Shown piece after piece: positions 14,600-22,386 of a stretch of 35,509 nucleotides of DNA. The notes beneath the pieces are model-generated. The model was given only the letters and a program-made list of their open reading frames with translations, did no database searches and was not told the DNA's origin. Source of the DNA: an uncultured Oscillospiraceae bacterium (GTDB lineage Bacteria; Bacillota; Clostridia; Oscillospirales; Oscillospiraceae); NCBI GenBank assembly GCA_944385765.1, contig CALWYL010000018.1, forward strand, positions 1 through 35,509. The letters run 5' to 3'. The position numbers and the translations under genes are program-made. Within the stretch, counting starts at the first letter, position 1, and each line of letters begins with the position of its first letter.

Positions 14600-17152
14600 T
14601 CACTTGCTGCTCTCGTCCGCGCTGCCCCGGCCGCCCCGCTGGCCGCCCAGCAGCCGCCGGAGGGTCTGCTCAAGCACATCCATGTCTATGGGCTTGGGGA
14701 CGTGGGCGTCCATGCCCGCGGCCGTGGTGGCGGAGACGTCCTCGGCAAAGGCGTTGGCGGTGACGGCGACGATGGGGGTGCTGAGCGCGTCGGGGCGGTC
14801 CAGGGCGCGTATGCGCCGCGCCGCCTCGCAGCCGTCCAGCTCCGGCATCTGCATGTCCATCAGCACCGCGTCGAAGGCGAAGGGCTCCGACTCCCGGAAG
14901 CGCTCCACGGCCTCCGCGCCGTTGCAGGCCCGGGCCACCGAGGCGCCGCGGGCGGAGAGCAGCTCGGTGGTTATCTCCATGTTTATCTCGTTGTCCTCCG
15001 CCAGCAGCAGATTGAGGCCGGAGAGGGAGAAATTCGCCCGGACGTCATCGGGGGGAGGCGCGGGGACTTGCTGTTCCCCGGCCTCCGCCAGGGGCAGGGT
15101 GACGGTGAAGGCGCTGCCCCTGCCGGGCTCGCTCTCCACCTTTATCTCCCCTCCCATCTGGGAGACCAGGTTGCGGGTGATGGGCATGCCGAGGCCGGTG
15201 CCGGCGGCGCTGCGGTCGCCAAAGCGCATCTCCCGCGCGTAGGGCTCAAAGATGCGGCCCAGGAACTCCTTCGACATGCCTATGCCCGTGTCGGAGACGA
15301 CGAACTCGTACTGCGGGTGCTCCCCACCCACCAGGCGGCGGATGGAGAGGGATATCCTGCCTCCGGAGGGGGTGAACTTGAAGGCGTTGGAGAGCAGGTT
15401 GCTGAGTATCTGCTGTATGCGGAAAGCGTCGCCCACCACGGGGGAGCGGCCGGGGTCCATGTCCACGGCGAGGGCCTTGCCCTCGCGCTCGGCCTGTACG
15501 CGGAAGGCGCCCAGGCAGTCTTCCACACACTCGCGCAGGTCGAACTCGCGCTGGGCGAGCTGCACCTGGCCGTGCTCCATGCGGGCCATCTCCAGGATGT
15601 CGTTTATGAGGCCCAGCAGGTAGCGGCCGGAGGAGTCTATGCGCTCCAGATAGCCCGCCGCCCTCTGCGGCTCGTCCAGGTGTTCCCGCGCGAGCTCGCT
15701 GGAGCCGAGTATGGCGTTGAGCGGGGTGCGCATGTCGTGGGACATGTTGCGGAAGAAGGCCTGCTTTGACTCCTCGTTCTGCCGCGCGAGCTGCAGCGAG
15801 TCCTCCAGCAGCCGCAGTTCCTGCAGCTGGCGCTGCTTTTCCCGGTCCACCTCGCGGAAGGAGAGGACGACCTCCTGGGGGGAGAGCGTCTCGTCAAAGA
15901 GGACGCGCACGCTGACCCAGCGGTATTCCTCCCCGAAGAGGCGCAGGAACTCGCCGCCGAAGTCGCGCACCTGCCGCCTCACCAGCTCGCGGATGTTCTC
16001 GCAGGAGAAGCTCTCGGTGAAGTCGCGGTAGGCCTCGGCCTCTATCACCTCTCCGGCGGTGCGCAGCAGCTCGGAGTAGGGCCCGGAGGCGGGGATGCGG
16101 CTGCGGACGTAGTCCGAGCCCTTTATCATCTCGTAGGTCTCGGCGGCGTAGTCGACCCTGTAGAGCGCGTAGTAGGTGTTGCCCAGCACCTGGGCGGTCT
16201 CCAGGGCGCGGTGCGCGCTCTCGTCCAGGCGCAGCTCGCGCCGCGCCAGGGCGGTCATGGCGGCGAAGGACACGCCGAACATCAGCAAAAGCAGCCAGCT
16301 CACGCCCCAGAGCTCGCCCAGGATGTCGCTGTAGGGCACGCTGACCAGGGAGTACCAGCCGTTGCTCAGCCGGGTGTAATACACGGCCCGGCGGGCGCCG
16401 TCCGTGTCCCTTATGGCCTCTCCGGAGCCGAGAGAGCCGGACTCTATCCTCCCGATGAGGCCGCCCAGATAATCCCGCAGCTCCTCTGCGGGCAGGTCGA
16501 GGGAGGTCTCCTGATAGATGACGGAGCCCTGGCCGTCGCAGAGGAAAAATGAGCCGCTGCTGCCGAGGCCCGACACCTCGAAGCTCAGGCTCTCCGGCAG
16601 GATGTCAAAGGCCATCACCGCGCTGCCCTGCGCGCAGCTCTGGGCGGCGGTTATCACGGGGCGGCCGTAGACGGCGTCGGTGTAGACATGGGTGAAGATG
16701 ACCTCGCCTCCGGATTCCAGAGCCTGGCTGTACCAGGGGGCGGAGGCGTAGTCGTAGCTCACATCGCCGTCCCAGGGGTTGGCGGCGATTATCTTGCCGC
16801 CGAAAACGGCATAGGGGTCCACCACCCCGTCGCCGAGCACGCTGTCCACGCGGCGGAAGTAGAGGAGGATGAAGTCCTCTATCTCGGCGCGGCTCTCGCC
16901 GCCGGCCAGGCGGCTCTCCAGGGAGGCGGTGGCGAAGTTGAGAAGGGTCTCGTACACCTGCAGATGGCCCTCCTCCTCGGCGGCGCAGCTGCGGGAGAGG
17001 GCCGTACCGGTCTCCAGGGCGTTTTTCAGCAGCGCGGAGCGGATGAGGAACATGCCCGAGGCCGCCAGCAGCGCCAGGGCGGCAAAAGCGGCCAGGGGGA
17101 GGCGCATGTGCCGCATCAGTCGACGCCAGCCGCCGCGCTCAGCGCTCTCCAT
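14600..17152 (-). CDS. Hybrid sensor histidine kinase (dCache-PAS-HisKA-HATPase-REC)
   Basis: An 850-residue membrane kinase. TM1 is about 18-38, an extracellular double-Cache-type sensor spans 45-275 (it contains VVDPYAVFGGKIIAANPWDG and DYASAPWYSQA), and TM2 is about 282-304. A PAS-like region (318-438) leads to HisKA with phospho-acceptor His472 in FRNMSHDMRTPLNAI. The HATPase domain has N-box NLLSNAFKFTP, DTGIGM and GTGLGM. A receiver domain (713-835) carries phospho-acceptor Asp766 in DMQMPELDG and Lys in PKPID. All phosphotransfer residues are intact. AGGAG precedes ATG at 17152, which lies 14 bases inside the Hpt gene. The likely route is His472 to Asp766 to the Hpt protein encoded just upstream. 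Confidence 0.95.
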   Translation of the reverse strand: MESAERGGWRRLMRHMRLPLAAFAALALLAASGMFLIRSALLKNALETGTALSRSCAAEEEGHLQVYETLLNFATASLESRLAGGESRAEIEDFILLYFRRVDSVLGDGVVDPYAVFGGKIIAANPWDGDVSYDYASAPWYSQALESGGEVIFTHVYTDAVYGRPVITAAQSCAQGSAVMAFDILPESLSFEVSGLGSSGSFFLCDGQGSVIYQETSLDLPAEELRDYLGGLIGRIESGSLGSGEAIRDTDGARRAVYYTRLSNGWYSLVSVPYSDILGELWGVSWLLLLMFGVSFAAMTALARRELRLDESAHRALETAQVLGNTYYALYRVDYAAETYEMIKGSDYVRSRIPASGPYSELLRTAGEVIEAEAYRDFTESFSCENIRELVRRQVRDFGGEFLRLFGEEYRWVSVRVLFDETLSPQEVVLSFREVDREKQRQLQELRLLEDSLQLARQNEESKQAFFRNMSHDMRTPLNAILGSSELAREHLDEPQRAAGYLERIDSSGRYLLGLINDILEMARMEHGQVQLAQREFDLRECVEDCLGAFRVQAEREGKALAVDMDPGRSPVVGDAFRIQQILSNLLSNAFKFTPSGGRISLSIRRLVGGEHPQYEFVVSDTGIGMSKEFLGRIFEPYAREMRFGDRSAAGTGLGMPITRNLVSQMGGEIKVESEPGRGSAFTVTLPLAEAGEQQVPAPPPDDVRANFSLSGLNLLLAEDNEINMEITTELLSARGASVARACNGAEAVERFRESEPFAFDAVLMDMQMPELDGCEAARRIRALDRPDALSTPIVAVTANAFAEDVSATTAAGMDAHVPKPIDMDVLEQTLRRLLGGQRGGRGSADESSK

Positions 17153-17504
17153 CGCCGTCTCCTATGGCGGCTGTCACCGCCGCCATGGCGGGGGCTATCT
17201 GCTCCATCAGTTGCGCGGCCGCGGACATGTCGCCGCCGCGCAGGGCCTCCACCTGCCGGGTGAAGAGGCTGTGGAGCCCGGTCATGGAGAGATTGGCGCA
17301 CACGCCCTTGAGGGTGTGCGCGGCGGCCACGGCGCGCTGTGCGTCGCCCTCGGCCAGGGCCTCGCCGAGGGCGGCGAAGTTGGGGTCGGCCGGGAACTTG
17401 CCGAGCAGCCGCTCGAGCAGCGCCTCGCTGCCCAGCATGCGCTCCAGGGCCTCGCCGACATCGATGCCGGCCTCCTCCAGCCGGGTCCTGCGCTCCGCGT
17501 TCAT
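17139..17504 (-). CDS. Stand-alone Hpt phosphotransfer protein
   Basis: A 121-residue, mostly helical protein with the Hpt motif AAHTLKGVCANLSM; His63 is the expected phosphorylated residue and the following LKG is typical. It would accept a phosphoryl group from the hybrid kinase receiver and pass it to the receiver of the REC-HD-GYP protein. Its gene sits exactly between those two partners and overlaps both: ATGA overlap with the REC-HD-GYP stop at 17501-17504, and 14 bases shared with the kinase start. AGGAGGT lies upstream of ATG 17504, inside the preceding gene. This overlap suggests near-equal production of the three relay parts. Confidence 0.93.
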   Translation of the reverse strand: MNAERRTRLEEAGIDVGEALERMLGSEALLERLLGKFPADPNFAALGEALAEGDAQRAVAAAHTLKGVCANLSMTGLHSLFTRQVEALRGGDMSAAAQLMEQIAPAMAAVTAAIGDGDGER

Positions 17505-18592
17505 GCCATGACCTCCTTTTTATACATGTGCGAGAGCTCCTCCTCGGCGGAGAAAAAGCACTCCAGCAGCCGGGGGTTGAAAGCGCCGCACTCGCCGTTT
17601 TTAATCATCTCGAGCACCCGCTCCCGGGGGAAGGCGTCCTTGTACACCCGCTTGCAGCTGAGGGCGTCGTAGACGTCTGCCAGGGAGACGGCCTGGGCCC
17701 AAACGGATATCTCGTCCCCGCGCAGGCCGTCGGGATAGCCGCGGCCGTCCCAGCGCTCGTGGTGGTGGCGGGCTATGTCCTCCGCATAGCGCAGCCCGCC
17801 GCGGCGCAGCTGGGGTATGCGCGCGAGCAGGGCCGCGCCCTGCACGGTGTGGGTCTTCATGACCGCGAACTCCTCCGGCGTGAGGCGGCCGGGCTTGTTG
17901 AGTATGGCGTCCGGCACGGCTATCTTGCCCACGTCGTGCAGCATGGAGGCGAGGGAAATCTCCTCTATGGCCTCCGGGGTGAGGCCGCTGCCGAAGGGCG
18001 TGCGCTCCAGCAGAAAGCGGGTTATGTCGTGTATTCGTCGCACGTGGCCGCCCGACTCCTCGCTGCGGAACTCGATGGCGGCGGCCAGGGCCTCCACCAT
18101 GCCCACGTTGAGCTCTATTATCTGCCGCGCCTGCTCGAGCAGGCGGGCGTGCTGGCTCTCCACGGTGCTGCTCAGCCGGCGCCGGGCCTGGAAAAGCTCT
18201 ATCACCGACTGCACTCGCCGGCGCACCACGTAGGGCACGACGGGCTTGCTTATGACGTCCATCACCCCGAGGCCGTAGGCCTCGCGCAGCACGCTGTCGC
18301 TGGCCTCCGCGGTGATGAGGAACACCGGCAGAGTGAGGGTGAGGCCGCTCTCGTGCAGGCGGCGCAGCACCGACAGGCCGTCCAGCTCCGGCATCACCAC
18401 GTCCAGCAGCACGGCGCACAGCCGCTCAGGGGCGGACATGATGGCCCGCAGGCCCTCGAGGCCGTCCCCGGCTTCGAGTATGTCATAGCTGGGGGAGAAC
18501 ACGTTCTCCAGAATGGCGCGGTTTATCTCGTCGTCGTCGACTATGAGCAGCGTCTCGCGGCCCTCGGCCGCCGTGGGGGATTCCAGGTCCAT
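17501..18592 (-). CDS. Response regulator with HD-GYP c-di-GMP phosphodiesterase output
   Basis: A 363-residue protein. The receiver domain covers 13-130: acidic IVDDDE, phospho-acceptor Asp64 in LLDVVMPELDG and Lys in SKPV. A helical linker leads to an HD-GYP domain (about 160-345) with MLHDVGKI (His219-Asp220), later histidines in ARHHHERWDG and the GYP triplet at 285-287. Such enzymes hydrolyse c-di-GMP to pGpG or GMP. ATG at 18592 is chosen because AAGGAG lies nine bases upstream; the frame continues upstream to 18640, but that part overlaps the preceding gene. It is the probable end point of the adjacent kinase-Hpt relay, so the signal would lower c-di-GMP if phosphorylation activates it. 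Confidence 0.93.
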   Translation of the reverse strand: MDLESPTAAEGRETLLIVDDDEINRAILENVFSPSYDILEAGDGLEGLRAIMSAPERLCAVLLDVVMPELDGLSVLRRLHESGLTLTLPVFLITAEASDSVLREAYGLGVMDVISKPVVPYVVRRRVQSVIELFQARRRLSSTVESQHARLLEQARQIIELNVGMVEALAAAIEFRSEESGGHVRRIHDITRFLLERTPFGSGLTPEAIEEISLASMLHDVGKIAVPDAILNKPGRLTPEEFAVMKTHTVQGAALLARIPQLRRGGLRYAEDIARHHHERWDGRGYPDGLRGDEISVWAQAVSLADVYDALSCKRVYKDAFPRERVLEMIKNGECGAFNPRLLECFFSAEEELSHMYKKEVMA

Positions 18593-18596
18593 TGAT

Positions 18597-20450
18597 TCAG
18601 ACTCCTTGGTTCGTCTCCTGGGCCCGCGGGCGGGCCTCATTCAATATTCTCTCAAGCGCCGCGCCGGCGGGCAGGGGTATGCAGAAGCGGAAACCCTGCA
18701 GCACGTCGCAGTGCAGCTTTTGCAGCGCCTCAATCTGGCGGTCGGTCTCCACGCCCTCGGCCAGGATGGTGAGGCCCATGCGGTGGCCGGTGTCCACCAG
18801 GGCGCTGAGTATTATCTCCCCCTGCTCGGTCCACATGTTGTCCACCAGCTCCTTGTCCAGCTTGAGGCCGTCCATGGGGTAGTCCTGCAGGTCGTGGAAG
18901 GAGGAGAAACCCATGCCGAAGTCGTCGAATATCACGCGCAGGCCGTGGTCGCGGAGGGCCACGATGTTCTTGAGCATCTGCGCGGTCTCGCCGCCGGAGG
19001 TCAGCTGGCTCTCGGTTATCTCCAGAATCAGCAGCTTGCGGGTGAAGGAGTAGCGGTCGATTATCTCCACGCAGCGGCCCACGAAATCCGGGGCGGAGAA
19101 GGTGCAGCGGGCAAAATTGCAGGAGATGAAGAAGTCGTCCACCCCCAGGCGGTCCAGCTCCTGCAGAAAGGCGCAGGCCGACTCCATGCCGCGCAAATCG
19201 AGCTCGCCTATGCGGCCGTCCTCCTCCAGCAGCGGGATGTAGCGGTCCGGGCTGAGCACACCCAGCTGGGGGTGTTTCCAGCGGGAGAGGGCCTCGCCGC
19301 CCACCACGCGGAAATTGTAGGCGTTGACGAAAAACTGCAGATAGAGCTGGAACTCGCCGCGCTCCAGGGCGCGGTCGAAGTCGGAGAGCAGCAGCCAGCG
19401 CTCCTGGCAGAGACGGCACTGCTCCGTGCAGCACGTGCGGCAGGGGGCCTTCAGGCGCAGGGCGGCCAGGGCGCACTGGTGAGCGTGGAACATGGCCTGG
19501 GAGAAGTCCAGATACTCGGCTGACAGGGGGCAGACTCCCACGGAGATGTCGCCGTCCCCCAGGCGCTCGCCGGCGGAGGGAAAGGCGCGGATGTCCTCCA
19601 GCGCGGCGCGGGCCCAGCTCTCGGCCTCGGCGCTGTCCAGAAAGCGCCTGAGGACCAGCAGGTCCCCGCAGCCGGAGCGGGCAAGGATGTCGCCCGCGGC
19701 GGACGCGCCCTTCAGCGTCTGCGCGGCGTGCTGCAGCAGGGCGCCCGCCTGCTCCTGGCCCCACATGTAGCCGACGCGGTCCAGGCCCAGGCAGAAGTAC
19801 AGGAGATAGTAGTACCGGCGGCTCTGGTCCCGCTGCAGATGGGAAAAGGCCCGCTCCAGCGCGTCCTCCGTGCCGAGGCCGGTCTCCGGGTCGGTGGAGC
19901 GCAGCCGGACAGTGAGATTGCGCTCGCGGCGCAGCCGCCACAGCGCGGTAAACAGGGCGGCGGCCAGCACCGCCGCCGCCAGGCAGGCGGCCCAGAACGG
20001 CCAGACGGGAGCAGAGCCGCCCTGCCGGGGCTCGGCGGCGGACTCCAGCAGCTCCCCGGTCCACTCGGCCTGGGATGTGCGCGCGGCGAACTCCCTCAGC
20101 TGCGCGCGGAAGCTCTCCGGCGCGGCGCCGGTGAAGAGCAGCTGATAGGCCGTCTCCGCCCCGCCGGCGCCGGCTTCAAACAGCAGCAGGGGCTCGCCGG
20201 CGGTGTTGGGATAGCTCTCCCCGGATTGGACGCCGGAGATGAGGTCCACCTGCAGATTCGCGGCCAGGTCCCGGCGGGAGTCGGCCTCCTGCGGCTCGAA
20301 ATACCGGAGGTCGTAGCCGTATTCGGCGGCAAAGCGGCCCAGGAAATCGGGGATGGCCCCCTCATACGTGCCCGACCCGACGTCGTAGTACTCCAGCGGG
20401 TAGAGCCGGGGGTTGCCGGCCACGTAGATGATAGCTTCGGCTGTCTGCAA
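18597..20450 (-). CDS. SBP-like/TM/degenerate GGDEF/EAL membrane phosphodiesterase
   Basis: A 617-residue protein. Residues 5-135 resemble the first and last parts of an SBP_bac_3 solute-binding domain but are only about half the usual length. One TM lies at 150-172. The GGDEF domain (184-330) is degenerate, with RSGCGDL where RxGGDEF is expected, so it is probably not a cyclase. A cysteine cluster follows (C337, C340, C341, C345, C348). The EAL domain (354-605) is intact: GGEALSRW, LEITES, FDDFG, LKLDKE, LAEGVET, LQGFRF. TTG at 20450 is the only well-placed start (GGGGGAG six bases upstream). No signal peptide precedes the binding domain, so its topology is unclear; the TM could act as a reverse anchor. 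Confidence 0.88.
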   Translation of the reverse strand: MQTAEAIIYVAGNPRLYPLEYYDVGSGTYEGAIPDFLGRFAAEYGYDLRYFEPQEADSRRDLAANLQVDLISGVQSGESYPNTAGEPLLLFEAGAGGAETAYQLLFTGAAPESFRAQLREFAARTSQAEWTGELLESAAEPRQGGSAPVWPFWAACLAAAVLAAALFTALWRLRRERNLTVRLRSTDPETGLGTEDALERAFSHLQRDQSRRYYYLLYFCLGLDRVGYMWGQEQAGALLQHAAQTLKGASAAGDILARSGCGDLLVLRRFLDSAEAESWARAALEDIRAFPSAGERLGDGDISVGVCPLSAEYLDFSQAMFHAHQCALAALRLKAPCRTCCTEQCRLCQERWLLLSDFDRALERGEFQLYLQFFVNAYNFRVVGGEALSRWKHPQLGVLSPDRYIPLLEEDGRIGELDLRGMESACAFLQELDRLGVDDFFISCNFARCTFSAPDFVGRCVEIIDRYSFTRKLLILEITESQLTSGGETAQMLKNIVALRDHGLRVIFDDFGMGFSSFHDLQDYPMDGLKLDKELVDNMWTEQGEIILSALVDTGHRMGLTILAEGVETDRQIEALQKLHCDVLQGFRFCIPLPAGAALERILNEARPRAQETNQGV

Positions 20451-20468
20451 AGATATCTCCCCCGATTT

Positions 20469-20960
20469 TCAGCGAAACAGTATGAGGTTGCCGGCGGGCG
20501 AGTCGTCCTCCAGCTCGGCGACGCTCTCCATGAGCTCCTCGGACTGCTGCCGCAGGCCCTCCAGCACGTCGCATATCGAGCCGCGCAGGGCGGATATGCG
20601 GGCTTTGTACAGCTCGAGCTCAGAGAGGTCGCGCTTCAGGGACTTCTGGACCGCCTCGCGCGCGGAGTCCTCGCGGGCGCGGCTCTCGGCCACCATCGCC
20701 TCGGCGCTCGCGCGGGCGTCCAGTATGGCCTGGGATATCTGGTCGCGCTGCTCCTGCAGCCGGGACAGCTCCTCCCTGAGGGTCCGGTTCTCGCTCTCCA
20801 GCTGCTGTATGCGCTCCAGGGCCTCGCCCGCCTCGCGGGAGAGGCGCTCCTCCTGCTCGGAGAGCCTGCGGGTGTAGTTGTTCTCCAGTTCGGTGAGGTA
20901 ACGGAACACGTCGTCCTCCCGGTAGCCGCGGAAAGACTTCCTCAATTCCTCCAGACGCAT
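20469..20960 (-). CDS. DivIVA-like coiled-coil protein
   Basis: A 163-residue protein. The start, MRLEELRKSFRGYREDDVF, resembles the short DivIVA/GpsB N-terminal segment that binds curved membrane. A nearly continuous coiled coil follows to about residue 145, rich in Glu, Arg, Leu and Gln, then a short tail. DivIVA proteins mark poles and septa and recruit partners. Here the gene lies 16 bases after the glycosyltransferase gene and 18 before the SBP-EAL gene, so it may place the polysaccharide machine at a cell pole or septum; that is inference. ATG at 20960 follows AGGAGG. Another coiled-coil family cannot be excluded. Confidence 0.75.
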   Translation of the reverse strand: MRLEELRKSFRGYREDDVFRYLTELENNYTRRLSEQEERLSREAGEALERIQQLESENRTLREELSRLQEQRDQISQAILDARASAEAMVAESRAREDSAREAVQKSLKRDLSELELYKARISALRGSICDVLEGLRQQSEELMESVAELEDDSPAGNLILFR

Positions 20961-20976
20961 GGTCTCGCCTCCTCTT

Positions 20977-22386
20977 TCACTTTATATTTATCCTCTGGCG
21001 CTCTATGCGGCCCCAGTCGTTCTTCTTTTTGCGGTAGCCGATGAGCGCGCTCATGCGCACCCAGGCCAGGACGAACCGCAGGCATGAGACCTCCAGCGCG
21101 CAGAGCCCCACGGCCTTGAGCACGTCCGCGGGATAGAGCTTGAGGTCCACCGTGTGTACGCGGGCGAAAAACGCCGTCAGCGAGAGTATGGCGCTGTAGA
21201 CCACGTATATGGCGAAGAACAGCACCATGAAGGGCACGTTGATGAGGTCCACGGCGAAGGCCAGCAGAGTGGTGAGCACGCCGAACACCTCTATGTAGGG
21301 CGAAAAGAGCTCGTAGAGCAGGAAGTAGAAGTAGGAGACGAAGCTCACCGCGCCGTACTTGGGGTTGGCAAGGATGCTGCGGTAGCGCATCATGCTCTGG
21401 AAGAGCCCGATGTGCCAGCGGCGGCGCTGCTTCACCAGGTCGCCGAGCTTTTCCGGCACCTGGGTCCAGCACACGGCGTCCGTCACATAGCGGATGCGGT
21501 AGGGGCGGCCGTTTTCCCGGCAGAACACGTGCAGCTTGACCACCAGCTCCATGTCCTCGCCCATCGTGGTGTTGTCGTATCCGCCGGCGGCGATGACCAC
21601 GCTCTTTTGGAAGAGGCCGAAGGCACCGGAGATGATTATGTTGCCGTTGAACTTGTCAAAGAGTATGCGGGAGGCGAGGAAGGAGCGGTCGTACTCCAGC
21701 ACCTGCATGCAGGGGAGGAGCTTTTTGGGCATGCGGTAGCGGACCACGCGGCCGTTTTCTATCTCCGCGCCGTTGCAGGGCCTGACCGCGCCGCCCACGG
21801 CCACGACCGTGGGGTCCTCCAGCACGGGGTGGACTATCTTCTCCAGCGAGTCGTACTGGAGCACGGAGTCCGCGTCGATGCAGAGGAAGTAGGGGTAGTT
21901 GGACACGTTGATGCCCATGTTGAGCGCGTCGGCCTTGCCGCCGTTCTTCTTGCGCACCAGCGTTATCGGCACTTTGAAGGCGCGGGTCTCATAGACCTCC
22001 TCCTCGCGCTGGCAGGGGATGCGGCGCTGGATGGGCCGGTCTATGGGCCACATCTGGAAGGCCTCGCGCAGCACCTCGGAGGTGTCGTCGGTGGAGCCGT
22101 CGTCCACCACGATAATCTCGTAGAGCTTGTAGTCCAGCGCCAGCAGGGAGCGCACCGTGGCCTCAATGGTCACGCCCTCGTTGTGGGCCGGCACCAGGAT
22201 GGAGACGGGCACATAGTAGTCGTTCCCCAGCTCGTTCTTCAGCTGGTTGCGGCGGCGGGAGGCGTAGAGCTCCGAGGAGCCCACCGTGACGGAGAGAAAG
22301 AGGAAGCTGGAGTAGCCTATCATGTAGATGATGAAGAAAAACTCCACGCAGAGGAGGAAGAGCTGTATGGCGTCCCTTGTACTCAT
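20977..22386 (-). CDS. Processive family-2 membrane glycosyltransferase
   Basis: A 469-residue membrane enzyme of the cellulose/poly-GlcNAc/hyaluronan synthase type. A TM at about 8-32 precedes the GT-A domain: VSILVPAHNE, VVDDGSTDDT, the metal-binding DAD (171-173), the GED base motif (276-278) and the processivity motif QRRRW (320-324). At least three to four TMs follow (about 340-435). The enzyme would add sugars from a nucleotide donor to a growing chain and move it across the membrane; donor and polymer cannot be told from sequence. There is no C-terminal PilZ domain, unlike BcsA. ATG at 22386 overlaps the stop of the HEAT gene (ATGA), pointing to coupled production. Confidence 0.92.
   Translation of the reverse strand: MSTRDAIQLFLLCVEFFFIIYMIGYSSFLFLSVTVGSSELYASRRRNQLKNELGNDYYVPVSILVPAHNEGVTIEATVRSLLALDYKLYEIIVVDDGSTDDTSEVLREAFQMWPIDRPIQRRIPCQREEEVYETRAFKVPITLVRKKNGGKADALNMGINVSNYPYFLCIDADSVLQYDSLEKIVHPVLEDPTVVAVGGAVRPCNGAEIENGRVVRYRMPKKLLPCMQVLEYDRSFLASRILFDKFNGNIIISGAFGLFQKSVVIAAGGYDNTTMGEDMELVVKLHVFCRENGRPYRIRYVTDAVCWTQVPEKLGDLVKQRRRWHIGLFQSMMRYRSILANPKYGAVSFVSYFYFLLYELFSPYIEVFGVLTTLLAFAVDLINVPFMVLFFAIYVVYSAILSLTAFFARVHTVDLKLYPADVLKAVGLCALEVSCLRFVLAWVRMSALIGYRKKKNDWGRIERQRINIK

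Noticed and set aside
12900..15242. Long plus-strand open frames opposite the GGDEF-EAL and kinase genes
   Set aside because: There are no family motifs or ribosome binding sites, and the minus-strand frames carry intact GGDEF, EAL and histidine-kinase motifs.
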